A program made the translations under genes and the position numbers. A stretch of 64,000 bases of DNA. Source: Allodiplogaster sudhausi. Taxonomy: Eukaryota; Nematoda; Chromadorea; Rhabditida; Diplogasteridae. The notes under the pieces were generated by a model that saw only the letters and a list, made by a program, of their open reading frames with translations, ran no database searches and had not been told where the DNA came from. The stretch lies in the NCBI GenBank assembly GCA_945643635.1, contig CALZFC010000010.1, positions 1,942,001 through 2,006,000 of the forward strand, given 5' to 3'. This document shows positions 44,493 through 54,736 of this stretch, in pieces. Numbering within the stretch: the first letter of the stretch is position 1; every line of letters begins with the position of its first letter.

Positions 44493-45354
44493 TCAGTGGA
44501 GGAGGAGAAGGGCGAAAGCGGAAAGGAAGGGGAGGAGGGAGTGGAAGGGAGCCGCGGCCATCGGCGTGCTCGTCGCAGTGGAGTTGCTCGGAGCTCCAGC
44601 TTCACCCGACTTTGGGCCCTTGCGCACGAGATCCGGGAATTTTGGGGCCCCAGCCTCCGGCTTCACGAGGGCCTCTTTCTCGAGGGCCTCTTTCTCGGGA
44701 GCCTCTTTCACGGGAGCCTCGTTCTCGGGGGCCTCGTTCTCGGGGGCCTCGGTCTGGGGGGCTTCAGTCTTTGGTGTCTCGGCGGCCTCGGTCTTGAGCG
44801 CTGGTTCCTCGGTCTCGTTCAGTGCGCGGGTTAGAGCCTTTCCCAGCTCGGGGGTCTTAGTCTCAGTCTCGGCCGTCTCGTTGGCCTCCGTCTTTTGCGT
44901 CTCGGGAGCATCGGCTTGCATCTCCTCCGTCCCATTCTGCTCGGCCTTGGAAGCGGGCGTTTCTGGCTCGTCCACCGGGGCCTCGCGATGTTTCGCCGGA
45001 GGCGCTGCGCCCTAGAAAGTTGAAAAACTTCATGATTCTTCTGACATTTATCGATTGCATATTACAAATGTGCTACTGCAATTCCTCTAAAATAACCAGT
45101 TGTAAAATAAGTTAGTTACATACATGGATCTTTTCATTCTTTTGGTGGAGCGCAGGCGATTTCTTGGCCGCCCCTTCGAGGGCGCGGCCGCCGGGAATCT
45201 CGGCGGCAGCGGCGGCAGCGGAGTCTTCAGCGCCGGCGGCAGCATCCGCGTCAGCGACGGGGGAGAGCGAAACGAGAAGAAGGCAGCCGGCGAGGGCGAA
45301 GACGCGGAGAGGCCATTTCAGCTGGGAGAAAAAAACCCTTTTTAAAGCAGACAT
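44493..45354 (-). CDS. Secreted Ala/Glu/Pro-rich repeat protein, probable GPI anchor (copy 1, complete)
   Basis: Two exons, 45354-45124 and 45011-44493, join in phase 0 (CAT|GGC). The N-terminus contains a hydrophobic signal core FALAGCLLLVSLSPVADADA. The second exon encodes a low-complexity region built of 5-residue EAPxx units (EAPQTEAPENEAPENEAP). It ends with a Ser/Thr/Asn-rich stretch, then FHSLLPFLSAFALLLLH and stop, the layout of a GPI-attachment signal. The function is unknown; a surface mucin-like role is inferred. Relative to copies 2 and 3 the signal exon lacks about 11 bases, so its ATG moves upstream into what is intron in the others, adding MSALKRVFFSQLK. Confidence 0.6.
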
Positions 45355-45619
45355 ATGGGAATCTATAAAAAGCAATTAATCTATATGTCTCTATTCTTGT
45401 AATTGTTTTTAATCCTAAGCGAATTCTATAAGGAAATGATAAATTGATGCTTTAGCGAAAAGAAGAAAACCATTGGAAAAGTGAACGGTCCGGGGGGGGG
45501 GGGTTAGTTTGTAGTGACGACTGACCAACGGAGAGCGAGACTGAAGGCAGCCGCCCGAACGCGAGGAGTCAGCGAGAAGTGGAGAGTTGGGAAATGATGA
45601 AGAGTCGCCAACCGCAAGG

Positions 45620-45630
45620 TCTTTTATACT
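45620..45630 (-). promoter_or_regulatory. TATA box of copy 1
   Basis: Minus-strand AGTATAAAAGACC. The same promoter block (CACTCTACGAGGTCAC, then TATAAAAG, then TTCTCGCTGA, GCGGCTGCCTTC and a C-run) occurs in the two plus-strand copies. Confidence 0.7.
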
Positions 45631-45959
45631 ACTCATGGTCAGGTGACCTCGTAGAGTGCAAATATAAAGTACTTCGGAAAGGACTACATACATATATGCT
45701 TATTTATAGTGCGAAATTAGCTCAAGTGCCCAAATTTAATCACGTTTGTTACATATATAAAAATGTATGGAAGCACGTAGAATGTTGCTGGAAAGAATAA
45801 TATAGTTTATAAAATTTGGTTGGATCAAAATTATGCAAATTATTAAGTTATCATAAATTTCTAATTAAAAGTTATGAATTTTATTATATAATCATAAATA
45901 ATGTGTTTAAAAAATAAATCAGTATACAATATGAAAAAAACCGTCAACTAAAAGTTCGC

Positions 45960-47260
45960 ACAATTTGACAACTGCGACAGGGATGGCTGGAATGTTCGCT
46001 ACGAAGTTGGCGTCAGTGCGAGCGCAGCGCGTATGATTGGGATATCTTTAAATCTGAACTGATTGAGACTTAAACCTCAGCCACTCCTGTCTCTTTGAAC
46101 TGACTGCGTGTCTTCCTTCACATGCGCTTTCGTTGCCAGACATCAATCAGCGTTTAGGTTAAACCATACCCAAGCTGTGAAGAGGGCATGCTGGAAAACT
46201 TTTATATGCTCTGGTTACGCCTGGCGTTCCTGATCCACGTTTCTCTTAATGCATCAGACTTCAGTGTTATGTTAGTCAAATGCCGTGCCCTGATTCTCTT
46301 GCCGGAATACATAACAAAATTTATGAAATTTGTGAACTTGAGCAAATTTCGCACTATAAATCAGCATGTAGTCCTTTCCGAGGTACTTTACCTTTGCACT
46401 CTACGAGGTCACTTGTGCAGTAAAAAAGAGCTCGTGGCAGTCGATTCTTTATCATTTCACCACTCTTCACTTCTCGCTGACTTCTCGCGCTCGGGCGGCT
46501 GCCTTCCCTCTCGCTCGCTGTGGGTCAATCGTAACTACAAAATAACCCCCCCCCCCTCACTTTTGCAATGGTTTTCATCTTTTAGCTAAAACATAAATCT
46601 ATTGTATCCTTATAGAATACGCTTAAGAAAACAAAAACAATGATAAATTAGATTGATTTTGTACCTTGGTATAGATTCTCATATGTCTACTTTTAAAGAA
46701 AAGTTTTTTTCCAGCTGAAATGGTCACTCCGCGTCCGCTCGTCCTCTTCGCCCTCGCCGGCTGCCTTCTTCTCGCTTCGCTCTCCCCTGTCGCTGCCGCA
46801 GATGCTGCCGCCGGCGCTGAAGACTCCGATGCCGCCGCCGCCGGCGAGATTCCCGGCGCCAGTGCCCACGAAGGGGCAGCCTTTTCGTCTGCGCTTCTAA
46901 GGCCGAGCCGACGGAGACGGAGGCCAAGCAAGGAGTGCTACCAACTGAATAAAAGGTGTCCACAGAATCTCTCTGCTACGTGCGGAGAGATTCTGTGGAA
47001 AGGACGAGAAGGCGGAGATTCCGATATTCACGCTTATGGGCGTTGTGAATTAGAGACGAGAGTCCCAAAGGGAGAATGGACCGGGCACGTAGAAGAATGA
47101 AAGGTGAAGTGAATGAGGACACGGGAGTTTACGTGCCGAATTGAAAGTCGACCGAGGAAAATTAGGCGCAAGGATGAACACAAATTTGCAAACAATTTTA
47201 TTTATGTTGCAATGAGAAAGGGGGAATAAATATACAATAATTATACTAATTTTAAATTAA
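45960..47260 (+). pseudogene. Truncated copy 2 of the Ala-rich secreted gene
   Basis: The promoter block at 46370-46560 is conserved, but the TATA is mutated (CAGTAAAAAAGAG instead of CAGTATAAAAGAG). The signal exon starts at 46720 (MVTPRPLVLFALAGCLLLAS) and the Ala-rich stretch runs into unrelated sequence at about 46920. The EAP-repeat exon of copy 1 is absent; the remaining frame ends at 47100. A 14-bp-arm hairpin lies at 46959-46998. Confidence 0.65.
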
Positions 47261-47639
47261 ATAACAAAACTAATAAGTATGTCTTACAGGATTCCCCCCT
47301 TCTTCGCTTTCTCCGCTTCATCTCGCCCTTCCTTTGATGCATTCTCAGAATCTCATGAGATCCTTTTTTTGTCATTTGCTGTTCGTGGTAAATAAATTTA
47401 AACAATTCGAGTTCTCACATAGAGCATTGAACACAACTGTGTGTATGTTTGCCTGACGATAATTCAACACCTGAACATAAGATATTTAGATATTCAAAGA
47501 GCCTTGAAAATCAAGCGTTATTAGTAAAAAAAAGATGATTATTTTTTAGTATTTTCTTGGCTCGGTAAGTAATATGTTTATCTCTATAGATAATCACAAA
47601 CATTTTGAAAAATTTCACGATGTTATCGTGGAATGTTGA

Positions 47640-49240
47640 GAACGAAATTGGCGTCGATGCGTATGGTTTGGATTTCATTAAATATAGATTGAGTCTTGAA
47701 CCGCAGCAATTCCTGCCCCTTTGAACGGACAGCGTGTCTCCCTTCCAATGCGCTTCCCATGCTAGACATCAGCCTTATGGTTAAATTAACCATCACTTTT
47801 CCATGTCTTTTATTTTAATTCCTAATATTACAAACTATCTTAGTTTAATCATAAAACATGAGAGAAGAGTCATTTGTTTTGTTGATCGCATTTACAAAAT
47901 CATCGGTTGCAGGTTCGATTGCTTCCTTGAGCCATATCAAATGGTTTAATTGGATTTAATAGGCAGTTGACCAGTGAGAAACTGTTGCAAGAGGAATAAT
48001 GTGTTGAAGAGGGCATGGAAAACTTTTATTTGCTCTGGTTACGCCAGGCGTTTCTGATCCACGTTTATCTTAATGCATCAGACTTCAGTCTTAGTCAGAT
48101 GCGTGCCCTGATTCTACTTGCCGGAATACATTACAAAAGTTATGAAATTTGAGCACTTGAGCAAATTTCGCACTATAAGTCCTTTCCGAGGTACTTTACC
48201 TTTGCACTCTACGAGGTCACTTGTGCAGTATAAAAGAGCTCGTGGCAGTCGATTCTTTATCATTTCACAACTCTTCACTTCTCGCTGACTTCTCGCGCTC
48301 GGGCGGCTGCCTTCACTCTCGCTCGCTGTGGGTCAATCGTCTCTACAAAATAACCCCCCCCCCTCGAGACCTTTCACTTTTGCAATGGTTTTCATCTTTT
48401 AGCTAAAGTATAAATCTATCGTATCCTTGTAGAATACGCTTAAAAAACAAAAACAATGATAAATTATATTGATTTTATACCCTTGTATAGATTCCCACAT
48501 GTCAACTTTTAAAGCAAAGTTTTTTTCCAGCTGAAATGGTCTCTCCGCGTCCGCTCGTCCTCTTCGCCCTCGCCGGCTGCCTTCTTTTCGCTTCGCACTC
48601 CCCCGTCGCTGCCGCGGATGCTCTCGCCGGCGCTGAAGATTCCGACGCCGCCCCTGCTGCCACCGCGCCCGTAACTCGTGCCGCCAGCGTCCACGAAGGA
48701 GCAGCCGAGCATTCGCTTGCGTTTCCAAGGCAGAGCCGACGGAGACGGATGCCAAGCAAGGTGATACCGTGAAGCCGCCACGGAGTCGTCTTCCGCGAAG
48801 ACTCAGGATTTTCGAGAAGACTCCCTCCTGGAGGCGGGAGTCTTCTCGAAAATAACAAGCATAAAAGGAGTGCTCCCACCTGAATTTAAGTTGGCATGGA
48901 CGGTGTCCACAGAATCTCTCCGACGAGTGCGGAGAGATTCTGTTTAAAGGACGAGAAGGCGGAGATTCCGATATTCACGCTTAGGGGCGTTGTGAATTAG
49001 AGACGGGGGAGTCCCAAAGTGAGAGTGGACCAGGCACGTAGAAGAATTAAAGGGGAAGTGAATGAGGACACGGGAGCTTACGTGCCGAATTGAAAGTCAA
49101 CCGAAAAAAATTAGGCGCAAGGGTGAATAAAAATTTGCAAACAATTTTATTTATGTAGCAATGAAAAAGAGGGATGGGGAAATAAATATTTAATAATTAT
49201 ACTAATTTTAAATTAGATAAAAAAAATTACCCTAATATAC
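47640..49240 (+). pseudogene. Truncated copy 3 of the Ala-rich secreted gene
   Basis: Tandem copy of the previous unit. The TATA box is intact (TATAAAAGAG at 48229-48238). The signal exon starts at 48536 (MVSPRPLVLFALAGCLLFAS) and its frame ends at 48772. It shares the hairpin (48904-48943) and the flanking 3' region with copy 2, and has an extra segment of about 105 bp with an 18-bp-arm palindrome at 48812-48858. Whether a short secreted peptide is made is unknown. Confidence 0.6.
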
Positions 49241-49253
49241 ATATGTCTTATAG

Positions 49254-50334
49254 GACGGTGTTGTGATCGCCGTGGCCGACTCTTTCATGTCGATCTTTGG
49301 CAACGTCGCCGTCTTCTCCATCCTCGGATTCGTGGCTAAGAATCTCGGCAAAGAGGTGCCAGAGGTGGTCGGATCGGGTTCGTGGCCGCATCCTACATTC
49401 GCCGCCTTTTCGATAGCAATGAAAAGCTACCGCTCAAGAACACTTGGAAATTCAAACCCTTCTCACAATCAGGCCTACCTCTCGCCTTCGTCGCCTACTC
49501 GGCAGCCGTGGCCGAGATGTCGCTCCATTGGCTGTGTTCCTTCCTCATCATCTTTATATTCTTCCTTCTTGCCATCTCGACCATGTTCGGTGAGGAGACG
49601 CATGTTGTCCGTTGAAATAACAATAGTAAATTTTTGATTTAAACATTAAAATTTCTCGCCACGTTCTTTTCTCTCAGGTTCCGTCGAGGTTACCGTCACG
49701 AGCCTCATCTGCGCACTCGGCTGCGCCACATCGTATATTTCCGTCTTTGGCGTCAGTACTTATGGCAATTTGCCAAAATCAATATCTCCCAAATGTAAAT
49801 AATTCAAAACAAAATTTATATTTTCAAGAAATGATCTACCCAAATAAAAGTAATTATTTCGTTAAATATTATTCGTTAAATATTAGCTAATTATTATTTT
49901 CCTCTTTGAAAAATAAATGTTCCCGCCAGAACGACGTGCAATGGTTCAACGCCGTCAACTAGTACGTCGGCTCATTCGGCCTCTCGCTGATTGTCGTCAT
50001 TGTCGTCATTGAGATATTACTCATCTTCTTTCACTACGGTATGGAGGAATAGTAAACGTCGACTTGCACACTAATATTTCCAGTGTCGACATAAAAAAGT
50101 ACTGACGAAATGACAATGATTTTAGACTGCAAAAGCATAATCATTTATGGTATATAGAATTAGTATACGTCGCTCAGGATCGCACTGAAATTACGTTCCT
50201 TTCTATTTTCCGGCCCTGCCGAAACTGGCGCGATGATCGGCACGGGACACCTTATTCTCGGCCGCACTTTCGGACCGCCCGGCTGGTACCTAAAGGTTGC
50301 CATGTTCGTGACGGCGCCCGTTTTCGCTCTTGTG

Positions 50335-50371
<37 letters not shown>

Positions 50372-50754
50372 TTCTCTCTCTTTCACATAAAACAACTTTG
50401 CCAATCTTAAGATAATCTGCAACTTCGACATTACGGAGAAACTTCGACATTACGGAGAAACTTCGACATTACGGAGACTACGGAAACGGAGCTCATGAGT
50501 GCGTGTCCGTTTCGCTATCTCTTTCTCTCTCTTCTCTATCTCCTTCTCTCTTTCCCTCGTTATCCCTCTCTCTTTTTCTCTTTCTCTTTCTCTCCGTCTC
50601 CTTTTTGCTCTCTCTCTCTCACTCACTCTCTTATCTTCATCATAGGTACCCCAAATCGTCGGAAACTTTCGGCTGGATCATCGGTTCGCTGTCCGCGCGC
50701 GCCGTCGTCAACGTCATTCGCTACTGGCGCGATGGCAAAGTTGTGGATTTGTGA
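49254..50754 (+). pseudogene. SLC6-type Na+/Cl- neurotransmitter transporter, 3' half, interrupted
   Basis: Exons 49254-49377, 49473-49589, 49678-49751, 49930-50038, about 50165-50331 and 50645-50754 encode the region from TM6 onward. FSILGFVAKNLGKEVPEV joins in phase to VGSGLPLAFVAY (the SGPGLAF-like block of TM7), then SVEVTVTS, WFNAVN, GPPGWYLKVAMF and TFGWIIG, the usual SLC6 order. TM1-5, which carry the substrate and ion sites, were not found upstream. There is an in-frame TAG at 49960-49962 and a frame change near 50190. It is read as a truncated pseudogene. The segment between SVE and TM8 is also shorter than normal. Confidence 0.7.
50418..50478 (+). repeat. 21-bp tandem repeat in a transporter intron
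   Basis: Three units of about 21 bp based on AACTTCGACATTACGGAG, between two (CT)n tracts (50336-50380 and 50515-50635). The first CT tract starts 6 bases after the donor. Confidence 0.85.
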
Positions 50755-51252
50755 TCTGTGACCTCTTGACCATTCATCTTTGATTTTGGATCTTTAACCT
50801 CTTGATCTAGTTTTCCCAGAATCTTCTCGATCTAATACCGGCCATCGTCTACGGACTCGACGACAACGTCGAAAAGAAGTAGGTTGTAGTTAGTAGCAGG
50901 AAGAGATCGGCTAAGAGGCTGCGAAACCCACCACCCGCAGTCAAGAGTAAACCCATCTTTGGACGGCTCAGACCGCACCCCCTGGCCCCCCCGTTCAGAC
51001 CCCTCGGACACTCATTTATTTCTTGGAGATACATAGGATCAAAAACTTGCTTATGAAAAAACTTAACTTGCTTATGCTTATTAAACTTGCTTAAAGAGGA
51101 GTATGACTTGCTTTTGTCCTTCGTTCTTTTCTTATCTCTACCATTCTGTCATCCTTTATAGTATTTTATTCTTTATTCACCCCGTTTTTCGAGCCCCGAG
51201 AAGCAAAAGCCCCGAAAAACCCCACATTATTTGAAAGAAGTAATAATAAAAT

Positions 51253-51588
51253 ATGCATGGGTATAATATGCTTTCTAGCACACAATTCTTCATACGGACG
51301 CTAATCGGCAACACCATTATCATTGAAGCCGAACAGTCAGACAGCATTGAGAACGTCAAAAAAATGATCGCACAGAAAGTGGGCATTCCTCCTAAACAAC
51401 AGCGATTGATTTTTGCCGGTGAGTTCACCTACATAGCTGACGCCTTCTTTTTTATTTTAGAAAAATATTTCCCGTTTCCAGGTGTGCAGCTGGAAGATGT
51501 CCGCTTGCTCGCGGACTGCAACATTGAGAGACATGCAACCATTTGCCTTTCTCTCCGTCTACCCGGGGGAAGACCTGTACTGTTATAA
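51253..51588 (+). CDS. Divergent ubiquitin-like protein
   Basis: Exon 1 from 51253 to about 51419 and exon 2 from about 51482 to 51588 join in phase (GCC G|GT GTG). The protein aligns to ubiquitin without gaps from [10 protein letters not shown] to LRLPGG, followed by RPVLL. Kept features include L8, I44 (QQRLIFAG), R72 and the GG end; the tail would need trimming after GG. K6, K11, K29, K48 and K63 are all replaced, while K27 and K33 remain, and R74 is Pro. The start ATG is uncertain: a splice acceptor (TTTCTAG at 51280) lies just before the ubiquitin fold, so an upstream exon may supply the first residue. The intron argues against a processed pseudogene. Confidence 0.75.
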   Translation: MHGYNMLSSTQFFIRTLIGNTIIIEAEQSDSIENVKKMIAQKVGIPPKQQRLIFAGEFTYIADAFFFILEKYFPFPGVQLEDVRLLADCNIERHATICLSLRLPGGRPVLL

Positions 51589-52530
51589 AAATAAAGCACG
51601 TTCCTGAATGTGTTGGTGGCCCTTCGCCTGGCTTTATTCCTTGCTGTTCTCTATCAGCTTTTCATCTGAGCTGGGCGGAGGTCAAAGCATCGCGGAAGTT
51701 GAAGGATGCCGCTCAAAATTGATTCAACTTTTTATAACCCCCATTGAGACATTTCATATTCAACTTAAGTATCTTCTCATCAAATGTTCTTCTTTGGGCA
51801 AGTTTTAGCCAAAAAATATGTTTTTGCTCGGGAGTTATGAGCACTGGACTAGCACCCAAATTTTTAATAACCCAGAACCTACTTTAGAGCACTTTTCATA
51901 CATCCATACTACATATGTATGTATGTGTGAAAAAACAGAGCATGCAACAACAAATCAATGAACCGCGAATTATTATTAAAGCTTACTTTTGATGTCAATG
52001 ATAACATCGTGAACCTTTTCAAAATGTTTGTGATTATCTATCAAGATAAACATATGCTGTTCTTGAGATAAACATAAGATAAACATATACTTATAAACGC
52101 TTGATGTTCAAGGCTCCTTTCACTTTGAATATCTAAATATCTTATGTTCAGGTGTTGAATAATCGTCAGGCAAACATATGTACACACAATTTTGTTCAAT
52201 GCTCTATGTGATAACTCGAATTTATTTACCACAAGGTAAGAAATGATAAAAAAATGGATCAAAAGTAGTCGAGACGATGAGGAGAGAGCGAAGAAGGGAG
52301 GACCTATTTTCCTCCCTTTCTCTTTCCCTTACGATTCCGCCCCTTACTCTGCCGCGCAAGAAACCGACTCGCAGCATGCGTGGCGAGCCCCACTTTCTGA
52401 ATTCATTTCACTTGAATATCTTTAACACTTTCTTTCTGTTCTGTCTACCTCCATCTCCACTTTTCGCTCTCTCACTCTATCTCTTTATTTCTATCACTTT
52501 TCGCTTTCTCTTCTTCATTCTTTCACTCAC
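51589..52530. other. Spacer with one arm of a long inverted repeat
   Basis: 51995-52240 is the reverse complement of 47375-47640 (shared GATAACATCGTG, ATTTTGAAAATG-like, CTTATGTTCAGGTGTTGAAT and ACCACAA...AATTCGAG). No gene is supported. CT-rich sequence at 52300-52530 merges into the RanGAP 3' region. Confidence 0.65.
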
Positions 52531-54705
52531 CTTGCACAACTCCTTGTACTCTTCCTCTTGTTGTTTAAGTTGGCTACGTCTGGTCAGCAAGGAGCGCGCC
52601 GTGTTGTAAGCACCATCTTCGACAAAATTGAACAGGTCGGTCTTTTGATAGATCCACCTGCCATTCCGTGGCTCGAGCGTGTCGAATAACTAGAAGAGTA
52701 GGTTGGTGAGACAAGCGGTCATGCCCATTACCCTACAGGCCTAGCCCGGCCCTCAGTTGAAACCAAGGTTCCGCCCCGGGTATACCAGGATAGAGAAAAG
52801 GAATTGAAAGAGCACAAAAAGTAACATAGTCAACTATAATGCACACGAAAGTGCAGCTTTGAATCGTGTGGTGCGTCAGTCCAGAAGATGTATTAAATGG
52901 AACGACGAAATACTAAATGGAATGAAAATCCCATTTAAAAAAAATCTTTTGTTCGGCAATATCAGCGGTGCGGCACTTCCCGCACGGGAATCATAGAGCG
53001 CGAGAAGAGAGTGCGAGAAAGTGGGAGATAGAGTGGAAGAAGAAGCCAGATTGAGAGGGATAGAGACGGGACGAGAGATAGAGAGAGAGAGAGGGAGGGA
53101 GAGGGCTAGTAATGTGACATCTTCTTTTTAATGAAAGTAATCCTTTCAGACAACACTAACTCCTTCAAAAAATTCATGATGTTTGCTCAGCATGTCAGCG
53201 ACAGTGGGCTCAACGACGTCTGGATTTGCAATCAAAGCCTTGATGAAGGCAGTCTTCTCCTTCTTTGTTAGCGCGCGATCTAAACCGTTATGGGGTTTAT
53301 ATTTCCTATTAAAGAGAACGAAAGCCTACCATATATGGTCCGTATCAAGTTCAACCTCTTTCACCCAAAAAAAAAGTACGCGATTTGGAGCAACTCTCAC
53401 CAGTGCGATTTTGTATTCCGGCTGCAAAGTTCGAAATTTGAAAAGCCCTCAGAATATAAATAGATGATCTATTAAGCAATTTATTCTCTACAATAAAGGT
53501 GTGTATGTCATTTTCATACAAAGGGGTTTTATTGTTAAAATCAAGTAAATTTAATTTGCAAGCATTTTGGAAAAAGAATGGAAACCTATTTCGTGAAGTT
53601 TAGTCTACACAACATACGTATATTCTCAGCACATTATTTTGAACTCCAAATTGCTCCAAACAGTTAAATTTGAATTCTATGTACATTTAATCAAAATCTT
53701 GCTTCGGTGTAAATCGAAGTTTTCGTACAAAATAACAACGTTTGTCGTGCTCCTGGTATCGAACAACCCCACTAGGAGAGATTTGGGGCAATGCAACTTT
53801 GTATTTTATTTAACTTTTGACTGTCCAATCGATTGGTTCAGTCGCTGGATCAAATGCCGAGTCAAAATTGGAATCCAACCGTGCAATTAATCTTGACAAA
53901 ACTGACGCCACTTTGGCCAAATGTTAATGAAGTTTCCATTTTGAGCTCAGTGAAATTTCAGCGAAATGTTTCATGAGTTTGAGGAGACCTTTAGGAGATC
54001 TTTTATATTATGTCTTTTTACCGGGTATTTTCCCTGGTTTTCTTTTTAGAGATATATTTGTAGGTATTTAGAGATATTTTGATGATTAATAATAAGATAA
54101 TGCAAAAGCGAATTGATTCTAAATCGGGCAAAAGTTCCGCTCGCGCCAGTTACCGAACCCAGTACCTCAAGATTCATAGTCCGAACCCCTTCGCATTACT
54201 CTAGCACACAACTCGAGCCTGGCAAATGTCCCTTTCATATGAAGACGCCTATCGAAGACACTAGCCTCACAAGCACCCACGAATCATTTTTGTGGTCCGT
54301 TATTGTTGCGCACAAAACGTGAAGTTGAATGCCATTTAAAGTTGAGCAATCTTTCAGTCAAAGATAGGAAATAGCGTGCAACAGTGAGAGAAGAAAAGTT
54401 TCAAAAGAGCTTTTACAAACTTTTGCTCTCTCACTTTCGAATACTATTTCGTTTCCACTGACAAACTTCAATGAATTTTTTTGCTGAATGCATTTTTAAA
54501 CCTTCACAAGGTTTTCCTTTCGTTATTTGGAATGTGAGTGAAGTTTGGACATTTTCCATAGTAAACCCGCATAAAACCTGCGTGAAGTTTTTATTTGAGC
54601 TCGTTCAAATTTCACTCAACGTTCGTTTCAGTTTTCTTCCAAGATTAATTGCACGGCAAAAGTTCGAATTTTCCCGCAATTTTCCAAAGCAATGTCAGAG
54701 AGAGA

Positions 54706-54736
<31 letters not shown>

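Noticed and set aside
44488..45015. 175-codon plus-strand frame
   Set aside because: It is antisense to the EAP-repeat exon, which has a proper acceptor, an in-phase upstream signal-peptide exon and a GPI-like tail.
47900..47925. GGTTCGATT reminiscent of a tRNA B-box
   Set aside because: No A-box or cloverleaf can be drawn around it.
18783..49962. Reassignment of TAA/TAG to an amino acid
   Set aside because: Intact genes in the window end normally at TAA, TAG or TGA, and the interrupted genes are mobile or duplicated, so decay or sequence error is simpler.
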